DNA of 64,000 bases. Origin: Chamaelirium japonicum. Lineage: Eukaryota > Streptophyta > Magnoliopsida > Liliales > Melanthiaceae. Positions within the stretch are counted from its first letter, which is position 1, and every line of letters begins with the position of its first letter. The position numbers were made by a program, and so were the translations under genes. The notes under the pieces are model-generated. The model was given only the letters and a program-made list of their open reading frames with translations. It was not told the origin of the DNA and searched no databases. The stretch lies in assembly GCA_947650365.1 (NCBI GenBank), contig CANTAL010000137.1, positions 248,001-312,000 on the forward strand. Reading direction: 5' to 3'. Positions 1 through 14,500 of the stretch are shown in pieces.

Positions 1-245
1 TGATCGTACGAATGGATTAGAATGGATACATTCGAGCGAATGAATTAGAATGGAATGAATTAGAATGGATCGTACCAATGAGTAAGAATGGATCGTACGA
101 ATGAAATAGAATAGATTGTACGAATGAATTAGAATAGATCCTACGAATGAATTAGAATGGATCGTGTGAAAGAATTAGAATGGATTGTATGAATGAATTA
201 GAACGGATCGTATGAATGAATTAGAATGGATCGTGCGAATGAATT

Positions 246-272
246 CGAATGGATCGTACGAATTCATTCTAA
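246..272. repeat. Recurrent head-to-head inversion junction (type example)
   Basis: Plus-strand units meet minus-strand units at a GAATTC, a 13-bp remainder of a unit, and a second GAATTC. The same junction recurs, with few changes, near 866, 4276, 9052, 20109, 20709, 24969 and 25593. Read on the other strand it appears near 3487, 6705, 62645 and 63883. A shared breakpoint means one ancestral inversion was later amplified; the copies do not look like independent flips. Confidence 0.8.
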
Positions 273-659
273 TTCATTCTTACAATCTATTCGAATTTAT
301 TCGTACGATCCATTCTAATTCATTCGCACGATCCATTCTAATGAATTAGAATGGATTGTATGAATGAATTAGAATGGATCGTACGAATAAACTAGAATGG
401 ATACATTCGTGCGAATGAATTAGAATGGATCGTACGAATGACTTAGAATGGATCGTACGAATGAATTAAAATGGATCTTACGAATGAATTAGAATGGATC
501 ATACGAATGAATTAGAATGGATCGTACGAATTAATTAGAATGGATACATTCGTGTGAATGAATTAGAATGGATCGGACGAATGAATTAGAATGGATCGTA
601 CGAATGAATTAGAATGGATCGTACGAATGAATTAGAATGGATCGAACGAATAAATTAGA

Positions 660-1290
660 ATGGATACATTCGTCCGAATGAATTAGAATGGATCATACGA
701 ATGAGTAAGAATGGATCGTACGAATGAAATAGAATAGATTGTACGAATGAATTAGAATGGATCCTACGAATGAATTAGAATGGATAGTGCGAAAGAATTA
801 GAATGGATTGTATGAATGAATTAGAATGGATCGTATGAATGAATTAGAATGGATCGTGCGAATGAATTCAAATGGATCGTACGAATTCATTCTAATTCCT
901 TAATACAATCCATTCTAATTCTTTCACACGATCCATTCTAATTCATTCGTACGTTCCATTCTAATTCATTACCACGATCCATGCTAATTCATTCGTTCGA
1001 TCAATTCTAATTCATTAGCACGATCCATTCTAATTTATTCGTACGATCCATTCTAATTTATTCGCACGATCCATTCTAATTCATTCATAGGATCCATTCT
1101 AATTCATTCATACAATCCATTCTAATTCATTCATACAACCCATTCTAATTCTTTCACACGATCCATTCTAATTCCTTCGTAGGATCCATTCTAATTCATT
1201 CGTACAATCTATTCTATTTCATTCGTACGATCCATTCTTACTCATTCGTATGATCCATTCTAATTCATTCGGACGAATGTATCTATTCTA
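660..1290. repeat. Higher-order inverted repeat in the satellite
   Basis: The plus-strand run of variant units at about 661-885 has this order: a GATACATTCGTCC ending, a CATAC ending, a GAGTAAG unit, a GAAATAGAATAG unit, a CCTAC ending, a GTGT ending and a GAAAGAATT unit. The order recurs as reverse complement at about 1075-1290. The two arms are separated by about 190 bp of minus-orientation units. Related arms recur near 4080-4300, 6535-6740, 8840-9085, 19900-20140, 20505-20740 and 24765-25000. Such arms could fold into long hairpins. The arm limits are by eye. Confidence 0.7.
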
Positions 1291-4200
1291 ATTTATTCGT
1301 ACGATCCATTCTAATTTATTCGTACGATCCATTCTATTTCATTCGTACGATCCATTCTTACTCATTCGTACGATCCATTCGAATTCATTCGCACGATCCA
1401 TTCTAATTCATTCATACGATCCATTCTAATTCATTCGCACTATCCATTCTAATTCACTCATACGATCCATTCTAATTCATTCGTACGATCCATTCTAATT
1501 CCTTCGTATGATCCATTCTAATTCTTTCACACGATCCATTCTAATTCATTCGTAGGATCCATTCTAATTCATTCGTACAATCTATTCTATTTCATTCGTA
1601 CGATCCATTATTACTCATTCGTATGATCCATTCTAATTCATTCGGACGAATGTATCCATTCTAATTTATTCATACGATCCATTCTAATTCATTCATACGA
1701 TCCATTATAATTCATTCGTACGATCCATTCTAATTCATTCGTCCGATCCATTCTAATTCATTCGCTCGAATGTGTCCATTCTAATTCATTCGTACGATCC
1801 ATTCTAATTCATTCGTAAGATCCATTCTAATTCATTCGTACGATCCATTCTAATTCATTCGCACGAATGTATCCATTCTAGTTCATTCGTACGATCCATT
1901 CTAATTCATTCATACAATCCATTCTAATTCATTCGCACGAATGTATCCATTCTAATTCATTCGTACGATCAGTTCTAATTCATTCACAAAATCTATTCTA
2001 ATTCATTCATACGATCCATTCTAATTTATTCACACGAATGTATCCATTCTAATTCATTGATACGATCCATTCTATTTCATCCATTCTTATTCATTCATAC
2101 GATCCATTCTAATTCATTCGCACAATCCATTCTAATTCATTCGTATAATCCATTCTAATTCATTCATATGATCCATTCTAACTCATTCGGTGGATCCATT
2201 CTAATTCATTCGTACGATCCATTCTAATTCATTCCCACGATCCATTCTAATTTATTCGTACGATCCATTCAAATTCATTCGTACGATCTATTCAAATTCA
2301 TTCGCACGAATTTAACCATTCTAATTCATTCATACGATTCATTCTAATTCATTCGTATGAGCTATTCTAATTCATTCGTACGATCCATTCTAATTCATTC
2401 GTATGATCCATTCTAATTCATTCGTACGATCTATTCTAATTCATTCGCACGAATGTATCCATTCTAATTCATTAATATGATCCATTCTAATTCATTCGTA
2501 CGATCCATTCTAAATCATATGCACAAAGGTATCCATTCTAATCCATTCGTAGGATCCATTCTAATCCATTCGTACGATCCATTCTAATTCATTCGTACGA
2601 TCCATTGTAATTCATTCGCTCGAATGTTTCCATTCTAATCCATTCGTATGATCCATTCTAATCCATTCGTACGATCCATTCTAATTCATTCGCATGAATG
2701 TAACCATTCTAATTCATTCATTTGATCCATTCTAATTCATTCGTACGATCCATTCTAATTCATTCGTCCGATCCATTCTAATTCATTCGCACGAATGTAT
2801 CCATTCTAATTCATTCATACGATCCATTCTAATTCATTCGTACGATCCATTCTAATTCATTCGTAAGATCCATTCTAATTCATTCGTACGATCCATTCTA
2901 ATTCATTCGTACGATCCATTCTAATTCATTCGCACGATCCATTCTAATTCATTTGCACGAATATATCCATTCTAATTCATTCGTACGATCCATTCTAATT
3001 CCTTCGTACGATCCATTCTAATTCATTCGTACGATCCATTCTAATTCATTCGCACGATCCATTCTAATTCATTCATAGGATCCATTCTAATTCATTCATA
3101 TGATCTATTCTAATTCTTTCGCACGAATGTATCCATTCTAATTCATTCGCATGAATGTATCCATTCTAATTCATTCGTACGAATCCATTCTAATTCATTC
3201 GTACAATCTATTCTATTTCATTCGTACGATCCATTCTAGTTCATTCGTACGATCCATTCTAATTCATTCGTACGTATTTCATTCGTACGATCCATTCTTA
3301 CTCATTCGTATAATCCATTATGGATACATTCGTGCGAATGAATTAGAATGGATCATACGAATGAGTAAGAATGGATCGTACGAATGAAATAGAATGGATT
3401 GTGCGAATGAATTAGAATGGATCGTAGAATGGATCAGAATAGATCGTGGGAAAGAATTAGAATGGATTGTATGAATGAGTTAGAATGAATTCGTTCGATC
3501 CATTCGAATTCATTCGCACGATCCATTCTAATTCATTCATACGATCCATTCTAATTCTTTCACACGATATATTCTGATCCATTCTACGATCCATTCTAAT
3601 TCATTCACACAATCCATTCTATTTCATTCGTACGATCCATTCTTACTCATTCGTATGATCCATTCTAATTCATTCGCACGAATGTATCCATAATGGATCA
3701 TACGAATGAGTAAGAATGGATCGTACGAATGAAATAAAATGGATTATAAGAATGAATTAGAATGGATCGTGCGAATGAATTAGAATGGATCGTACGAATG
3801 AATTAGAATGGATCGTACAAATGAACTAGAATGGATACATTTGTGCGAATGAATTAGAATGGATCGTACGAATGAATTAGAATGGATCGTACGAATGAAT
3901 TAGAATGGATCTTTCGAATGAATTAGAATGGATCGTACGAATTAATTAGAATAGATACATTCGTGCGAATGAATTAGAATGGATCGGACGAATGAATTAG
4001 AATGGATCGTACGAATGAATTAGAATGGATCGTACGAATGAATTACAATGGATTGTACAAATAAATTAGAATAGATACATTCGTCCGAATGAATTAGAAT
4101 GGATCATACGAATGAGTAAGAATGGATCGTACGAATGAAATAGAATAGATTGTACGAATGAATTAGAATGGATCCTACGAATGAATTAGAATGGATCGTG

Positions 4201-5555
4201 TGAAAGAATTAGAATGGATTGTATGAATGAATTAGAATGGATCGTATGAATGAATTAGAATGGATCGTGCGAATGAATTCGAATGGATCATATGAATTCA
4301 TTCCAATTCATTCATACAATCCATTCTAATTCTTTCACACGATCCATTCTAATTCATTCGTACGTTCCATTCTAATTCATTAGCACGATCCATGCTAATT
4401 CATTCGTTCGATCAATTCTAATTCATTCGTACGATCCATTCTAATTCATTCGCACGATCCATTCTAATTCATTCATAGGATCCATTCTAATTCATTCATA
4501 CGATCTATTCTAATTCTTTCGCACGAATGTATCCATTCTAATTCATTCGCACGAATGTATCCATTCTAATTCATTCGTACGATCCATTCTAATTCATTCG
4601 TACGATCCATTCTAATTCATTCATACGATCTATTCTAATTCATTCATACAATCCATTCTAATTCTTTCACACGATCCATTCTAATTCATTCATACGATCC
4701 ATTCTAATTCATTCACACAATCCATTCTATTTCATTCGTACGATCCATTCTTACTCATTGGTACGATCCATTCTAATTTATTCGCACGAATGTATCCATT
4801 CTAATTCATTCGTACGAATCCATTCTAATTCATTCGTACAATCCATTCTATTTCATTCGTACGATCCATTCTTACTCATTCGTATGATCCATTCTAATTC
4901 ATTCGCACGAGTGTATCCATTCTAAATCATTCGTACGATCCATTCTAATTCATTCGTACGATCCATTCTAAATCATTCGTACAATCCATTCTATTTCATT
5001 CGTACGATCAATTCTAATTCATTAGCACGATCCATTCTAATTCATTCGTACGATCCATTCAAATACATTCGCACGATCCATTCTAATTCATTTGTACAAT
5101 CCATTCTATTTCATTCGTACGATCCATTCTTACTCATTCGTATGATCCATTCTAATTCATTCGCACGAATGTATCCATTCTAATCCATTCATACGATCCA
5201 TTCTAATTCATTCGCATGAATGTAACCATTCTAATTCATTCATTTGATCCATTCTAATTCATTCGTACGATCCATTCTAATTCATTCGTCCGATCCATTC
5301 TAATTCATTCGCACGAATGTATCCATTCTAAACCATTCATACGATCCATTCTAATTTATTCGTACGATCCATTCTAATTCATTCGTAAGATCCATTCTAA
5401 TTCATTCGTACGATCCATTCTAATTCATTCATACGATCCATTCTAATTCATTCGCACGAATGTATCCATTCTAGTTCATTCGTACGATCCATTCTAATTC
5501 ATTCGTACGATCCATTCTAATTCATTCGCACGGTCCATTCTAATTCATTCATACG

Positions 5556-5595
5556 ATCCATTCTAATTCATTCGTACGAATGAATTAGAATGGAT
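5556..5595. repeat. 40-bp perfect palindrome at a tail-to-tail satellite junction
   Basis: Minus-strand units turn into plus-strand units around a central CGTACG at 5573-5578. The two half-units are exact reverse complements out to about 20 bp on each side. Similar but less perfect switches at CGTACG lie near 6358, 7735 and 10705. A perfect palindrome of this size is prone to cruciform extrusion and breakage. Confidence 0.85.
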
Positions 5596-8500
5596 ACATT
5601 CGTGCGAATGAATTAGACTGGATCGTACCAATGAGTAAGAATGGATCGTACGAATGAAATAGAATGGATTGTGCGAATGAATTAGAATGGATCGTACAAA
5701 TGAATTAGAATGGATCGTGTGAAAGAATTAGAATGGATTGTATGAATGAATTAGAATAGATCGTATGAATGAATTAGAATGGATCGTATGAGTGAATTAG
5801 AATGGATACAAAGGAATTAGAATGGATCGTACGAAGGAATTAGAATGGATCATACGAATGAAATAGAAAGGATCGTACGAAGGAATTAGAATGGAGATCG
5901 TACGAAGGAATTAGAATGGATCGTACGAAGGAATTAGAATGGATCGTACGAATGAATTAGAATGGATATATTCGTGCAAATGAATTAGAATGGATCGTAT
6001 GAATGATTTAGAATGGATCATTCGTATGATCCATTCTAACTCATTCGGTGGATCCATTCTAATTCATTCGTACGATCCATTTTAATTCATTCCTACGATC
6101 TATTCTAATTCATTCGTACGATCCATTCTAATTCATTCGTACGATCTATTCTAATTCATTCGCACGAATGTAACCATTCTAATTTATTCATACGATCCAT
6201 TCTAATTCATTCGTACGATCCATTCTAATTCACTCATACGATCTATTCTAATACATTCATACGTTCAATTCTAATTCATTTGCACGAATATATCCATTCT
6301 AATTCATTCGTACGATCCATTCTAATTCATTCGTACGATCCATTCTAATTCCTTCGTACGAATGAATTAGAATGGATATATTTGTGCGAATGAATTAGAA
6401 TGGATCGTACGAATGAATTAGAATGGATCGTATGAATGAATTAGAATGGATCGTACGAATGAATTAGAATGGATCGTACGAAGGAATTAGAATGGATCGT
6501 ACGAATGAATTAGAATGGATCGTATGAATAAATTAGAATGGATACATTCGTCCGAATGAATTAGAATGGATCATACGAATGAGTAAGAATGGATCGTACG
6601 AATGAAATAGAATAGATTGTACGAATGAATTAGAATGGATCCTACGAATGAATTAGAATAGATCATGTGAAAGAATTAGAATGGATTGTATGAATAAATT
6701 AGAATGAATTCGTACGATCCATTCGAATTCATTCGCACGATCCATTCTAATTCATTCATACGATCCATTCTAATTCATTCATACAATCCATTCTAATTCT
6801 TTCACACGATCCATTCTAATTCATTCGTCTAATCCATTCTAATTCATTCGTACAATCTATTCTAATACATTCGTACGATCCATTCTTACTCATTCGTATG
6901 ATCCATTCTAATTCATTCGGACGAATGTATCCATTCTAATTTATTCGTACGATCCATTCTAATTCATTCGTACGATCCATTCTAATTCATTCGTACGATC
7001 CATTCTAATTCATTCGTCCGATCCATTCTAATTCATTCGCACGAATGTATCCATTCTAATTCATTCGTACGATCCATTCTAATTCATTCGTAAGATCCAT
7101 TCTAATTCATTCGTACGATCTATTCTAATTCATTCGTACGATCCATTCTAATTCATTCGCACGAATGTATCCATTCTAGTTCATTCGTACGATCCATTCT
7201 AATTCATTCGTACGATCCATTCTAATTCCTTCGTACGATCCATTCTAATTCATTCGTACGATCTATTCTAATTCATTTGTACGATCCATTCTAATTCATT
7301 CGTACGATCCATTCTAATTCCTTCGTACGATCCATTCTAATTCATTCACACGATCCATTCTAATTCATTCGCACGATCCATTCTAATTCATTCGCACGGT
7401 CCATTCTAATTCATTCGCACGATCCATTCTAATTCATTCGCATGATCCATTCTAATTCATTCGCACGATCCATTCTAATTCATTCATACGATCCATTCTA
7501 ATTCATTCATACAATCCATTCTAATTCTTTCACACGATCCATTCTAATTCATTCGTACGATCCATTCTAATTCATTCGTACAATCCATTCTAATTCTTTC
7601 ACACGATCCCTTCTAATTCATTTGTACGATCCATTCTAATTCATTCGTGCAATCCATTCTATTTCATTCGTACGATCCATTCTTACTCATTCGTGCGATC
7701 CATTCTAATTCATTCACACGAATGTATCCATTCGTACGAATGAATTAGAATAGATTGTACGAATGAATTAGACTGGATCGTACGAATGAATTAGAATGGA
7801 TCGTACGAAGGAATTAGAATGGATCGTACGAATGAATTAGAATGGATCGTACGAATGAATTAGAATAGATCATGTGAAAGAATTAGAATGGATTGTATGA
7901 AGGAATTAGAATGGATCGTCTGAATGAATTAGAATGGATCGTACGAATGAATTAGAATGGATACATTCGTGCGAATGAATTAGAATGGATCATACGAATG
8001 AGTAAGAATGGATCGTACGAATGAAATAGAATGGATTGTACGAATGGATCTAATTCTTTCACACGATCCATTCTAATTCATTCGTAGGATCCATTCTAAT
8101 TCATTCGTACAATCTATTCTATTTCATTCGTACGATCCATTCTTACTCATTCGTATGATCCATTCTAATTCATTCGTACGATCCATTCTAATTCATTCGT
8201 ACGATCCATTCTAAGTCATTCGCACGATCCATTCTAATTCATTCAAACGATCCATTCTAATTCATTCATACGATCCATTCTAATTCATTCCTACAATCCA
8301 TTCTAATTCATTCGCCCGATCTATTCTAATTCATTCATACGATCCATTCTATTCGAATGGATCATGCGATCCATTCGAATTCATTCGCACGATCCATTCT
8401 AATTCATTCATACGATCCATTCTAATTCATTCATACAATGCATTCTAATTCTTTCACACGATCCATTCTAATTCATTCGTACGATCCATTCTAATTCATT

Positions 8501-11500
8501 CGTACAATCCATTCTATTTCATTTGTACGATCCATTCTTACTCATTCGTATGATCCATTCTAATTCATTCGTACGATCCATTCTAATTCATTTGTACGAT
8601 CCATTCTAATTCATTCCGTACGATCCATTCTATTTCATTCGTACGATCGTACGAATGAATTAGAATGGATCGTATGAATGAATTAGAATAGATTGTGCGA
8701 ATGAATTAGAATGGATCGTACGAATGAATTAGAATGGATCGTACGAATGAATTAAATGGATCATACGAATGACTAAGAATGGATCGTACGAATGAATTAG
8801 AATGGATCGTACGAATGAATTAGAATGGATCGTACGAATAAATTAGAATGGATACATTCGTCCGAATGAATTAGAATGGATCATACGAATGAGTAAGAAT
8901 GGATCGTACGAATGAAATAGAATAGATTGTACGAATGAATTAGAATGTATCCTACGAATGAATTAGAATGGATCGTGTGAAAGAATTAGAATGGATTGTA
9001 TGAATGAATTAGAATGGTTCGTATGAAAGAATTAGAATGGATCGTGCGAATGAATTCGAATGGATCGTACGAATTTATTCTAATTCATTCATACAGTCCA
9101 TTCTAATTCTTTCACACGATCCATTCTAATTCATTCGTACGTTCCATTCTAATTCATTAGCATGATCCATGCTAATTCATTCGTTCGATCAATTCTAATT
9201 CATTAGCACGATCCATTCTAATTCATTCGTACGATCCATTCTAATTCATTCGCACGATCCATTCTAATTCATTCATAGGATCCATTCTAATTCATTCATA
9301 CGATCTATTCTAATTCTTTCGTACGAATGTATCCATTCTAATTCATTCGCACGAATGTATCCATTCTAATTCATTCGTACGATCCATTCTAATTCATTCG
9401 TACAATCCATTCTAATTCATTCGTAAGATCCATTCAAATTTATTCATACGATCTATTCTAATTCATTCATACAATCCATTCTAATTCTTTCACACGATCC
9501 ATTCTAATTCATTCGTACGATCCATTCTAATTCATTCGCACAATCCATTCTATTTCATTCGTACGATCCATTCTTACTCATTGGTACGATCCATTCTAAT
9601 TCATTCGCACGAATGTATCCATTCTAATTCATTCGTACGAATCCATTCTAATTCATTCGTACAATCCATTCTATTTCATTCGTACGATCCATTCTTACTC
9701 ATTCGTATGATCCATTCTAATTCATTCGCACGAATATATCCATTCTAAATCATTCGTACGATCCATTCTAATTCATTCGTACGATCCATTCTAAATCATT
9801 CGTACAATCCATTCTATTTCATTCGTACAATCAATTCTAATTCATTAGCACGATCCATTCTAATTCATTCGTACGATCCATTCAAATTCATTCGCACGAT
9901 CCATTCTAATTCATTCGTACAATCCATTCTATTTCATTCGTACGATCCATTCATACTCATTCATATGATCCATTCTAATTCATTCACACGATTGTATCCA
10001 TTCTAATTCATTCGTACGATCCATTCTAATTCATTCATACAATCCATTCTAATTCTTTCACACGATCCATTCTAATTCATTCGTACGATCCATTCTAATT
10101 TATTCGTACAATCCATTCTATTTTATTCGTACGATCCATTCTTACTCATTCGTATGATCCATTCTAATTCATTCGCACGAATGTATCCATTCTAATTCAT
10201 TCGTACGATCCATTCTAATTCTTTCGTACGATCCATTCTAATTCATTCAGACGATCCATTCTAATTCATTCATACAATCCATTCTAATTCATTCGCACGA
10301 TCCATTCGAATTCATTCGCACGATCCATTCTAATTCATTCATACGATCCATTCTAATTCATTCGCACGATCCATTCGAATTCTTTCGCACGATCCATTCT
10401 AATTCATTCGCACGAATGTATCCATTCTAATTCATTCGTATGATCCATTCTAATTCATTCGTACAATCCATACTTATTCCTTCGTACGATCCATTCTAAT
10501 TCATTAATTAATTCTTACGATCCATTCTAATTCATTCGCACAATCTATTCTAATTCATTCATCGATCCATTCTAATTCATTCGTACGATCCATTCTAATA
10601 CATTCATATGATCCATTCTAATTCATTCGCACGAATGTATCCATTCTAATTCATTCGTACGATCCATTCTAATTCATTCGTACAATCCATTCTATTTCAT
10701 TCGTACGAATGAATTAGAATGGATATATTCGTGCAAATGAATTAGAATGGATCATACGAATGAGTAAGAATGCATCGTATGAATGAAATAGAATGGATCG
10801 TATGAAGGAATTAGAATGGATCATACGAATGAATTAGAATGGATTGTATGAACGAATTAGAATGGATCGTGTGAAAGAATTAGAATGGATTGAATTAGAA
10901 TGGATCGTACGAATGAGTAAGAATGGATCGTACGAATGAAATAGAATGGATTGTACGAATGAATTAGAATGGATCGTACGAATGAATTAGAATGGATCGT
11001 GTGAAAGAATTAGAATGGATTGTATGAATGAATTAGAATAGATCGTATGAATGAATTAGAATGGATCGTACGAATGTAATAGAATGGATCATACGTATCA
11101 ATTAGAATGGATACATTCCAATTCATTCATACAATCTATTCTAATTCATTCGTATGATCCATTCTAATTCATTCGTACAATCCATTCTATTTCATTCGTA
11201 CGATCCATTCTTACTCATTCGTATGATCCATTCTAATTCATTTGCACGAATGTATCCATTCTAATTCATTCGTACGATCCATTCTAATTCATTCGTACGA
11301 TCCATTCTAATTCATTCATACGATCCATTCTAATTCATTCATACAATCCATTCTAATTCTTTCACACGATCCATTCTAATTCATTCGTACGATCCGTTCT
11401 AATTCATTCGTGCAATCCATTCTATTTCATTCGTACGATCCATTCTTACTCATTCGTACGATCCATTCTAATTCATTCACACGAATGTATCCATTCGTAT

Positions 11501-14500
11501 GAATGAATTAGAATAGATTGTACGAATGAATTAGAATAGATCGTACGAATGAATTAGAATGGATCGTACGAAGGAATTAGAATGGATCGTACGAATGAAT
11601 TAGAATAGATCGTACGAATGAATTAGAATGGATCGTACGGAGGAATTAGAATAGATCGTACGAATGAATTAGAATGGATATATTCGTGCAAATGAATTAG
11701 AATGGATCGTATGAATGTATTAGAATGGATCGTATGAGTGAATTAGAATGGATCGTACGAATGAATTAGAATGGATCGTATAAATGAATTAGAATGGATA
11801 CATTCGTATGAATGAATTAGAATGGATCGTATGAATGAATTAGAATAGATTTTGTGAATGAATTAGAACTGATCGTACGAATGAATTAGAATGGATACAT
11901 TCGTGCGAATGAATTAGAATGGATTGTATGAATGAATTAGAATGGATCGTACGAATGAATTAGAATGGATCGTATGAGTGAATTAGAATGGATACGAAGG
12001 AATTAGAATGGATCGTACGAAGGAATTAGAATGGATCATACGAATGAAATAGAATGGATCGTACGAAGGAATTAGAATGGATCGTACGAAGGAATTAGAA
12101 TGGATATATTCGTGCAAATGAATTAGAATGGATTGTATGAATGAATTAGAATGGATCGTATGAGTGAATTAGAACGGATAGTACGAATGAAGTAGAATGG
12201 ATCGTATGAATGAATTAGAATGGATACATTCGTGCGAATGAATTAGAATGGATCGTATGAAAGAATTAGAATAGATTGTGCGAATGAATTAGAATGGATC
12301 GTACGAATGAATTAGAATGGATACATTCGTGCGAATAAATTAGAATGGATTGTATGAATAAATTAGAATGGATCGTACGAATGAATTAGAATGGATCGTA
12401 CGAATAAATTAGAATAGATTGCGTGAATGTATTAGAATGGATCGTACGAATGAATTAGAATGGATCGTACGAAGGAATTAGAATAGATCGTACGAATGAA
12501 TTAGAATGGATCGTACGAATGAATTAGAATGGATCGTACGAAGGAATTAGAATGGATCGTACGAATGAATTAGAATGGATCGTACGATTGAATTAGAATG
12601 GATCATACGAATGAGTAAGAATGGATCGTATGAATGAATTAGATTGGATCGTACGATCCATTCTAATTCATTAGCATGGATCGTGCTAATGAATTAGAAT
12701 GGAATATACGAATGAATTAGAATGGATCGTAGAATGGATCGTATGAATGAATTAGAATGGATTGTACGAATGAATTAGAATCGATCGTTAGAATGAAATA
12801 GAATGGATTGTACGAATGAATAAGAATGGATTGTACGAATGAATTAGAATGGATCATATGAATGAGTAAGAATGGATCGTATGAATGAATTAGATTGGAT
12901 CGTATGAATGAATTAGAATGGATCGTGCGAATGAATTAGAATGGATCGTACCGTACGATCCATTCTAATTCATTCGCACGATCCATTCTAATTCATTCGC
13001 ATAATCTATTCTAATTAATTCGTATGATCCATTCTAATTCATTCGCACGATCCATTCTAATTAGAATGGATCATACGAATGAATTAGAATGGATCGTATG
13101 AATGAATTAGATTGGATCGTATGAATGAATTAGAATGGATCATGCGAATGAATTAGAATAGATCGTACGAAGGAATTAGAATGGATCGTACGAATGAATT
13201 AGAATAGATCATGCAAATGAATTAGAATGGATCGTGTGAATGAATTAAGATGGATCGTAGGAATGAATTAGATTGGATCGTACGAATGAATTAGAATGGA
13301 TCGTACGAAGGAATTAGAATGGATCGTACAAAGGAAGTAGAATGGATCGTACGAAGGAATTAGAATGGATCGTACGAAGGAATTAGAATGGATCGTACGA
13401 ATGAATTAGAATGGATCATACGAATAAATTAGAATGGATTGTATGAATGAATTAGAATGGATCGTGCGAATGAATTAGAATGGATCGTACGAATGAATTA
13501 GAATGGAAGGAATTAGAATTGATCGTATGAAGGAATTAGAATGGATCGTACGAATGAATTAGAATGGATCGTACGAATGAATTAGAATGGATCGTACGAA
13601 TGAATTGGAATGGATCGTACGAATGAATTGGAATGGATCGTGTGAAAGAATAAGAATGGATCGTACGAATGAATTACAATAGATCGTACGAATGAATTAG
13701 AATGGATCGTGTGAAAGAATTAGAATGGATTGTACGAATGAATTAGAATGGATCGTACGAATGAATTAGAATGGATCGTATGAATGAATTAGAATGGATC
13801 GTACGAATGAGTGAGAAAGGATCGTATGAATGAATTAGAATGGATCGTACGAATGAAATAGAATGGATTCGCACAAATGTATCCATTCTAATTCATTCGT
13901 ACGATCCATTCTAATTCACTAGCACGATCGTACGAATTAATTAGAATGGATCGTGCGAATGAATTAGAATAGATCGTGCGAATGAATTAGAATGGATATA
14001 TTCATGCAAATGAATTAGAATGGATCGTACGAATGAATTAGAATGGATCGTTTTAGTGAATTAGAATGGATACGAAGGAATTAGAATGGATCGTACGAAG
14101 GAATTAGAATGGATCATACGAATGAAATAGAATGGATCGTACGAAGGAATTAGAATGGATCGTACGAATGAGTAAGAATGGATCATACGAATGAAATAGA
14201 ATGGATTGTGCGAATGAATTAGAATGGATCGTACGAATGAATTAGAATGGATACATTCGTGCGAATGAATTAGAATGGATCATTCGAATGAGTAAGAATG
14301 GTTCGTACGAATGAAATAGAATGGATTATACAAATGAATTAGAATGCATACATTTGTGCGAATGAATAAGAATGGATCGTATGTACGAATGAATTAGAAT
14401 GGATACATTCGTGCGAATGAATTAGAATTGATCATACGAATGAATTAGAATAGATCGTACGAATGAATTAGAATGGATCGTACGAATGAATTAGAATGGA

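Noticed and set aside
3151-3387. Open frame of 78 codons within the satellite
   Set aside because: It is a periodic Ile/His/Ser-rich reading of the repeat unit across a strand switch, with no domain and no promoter context.
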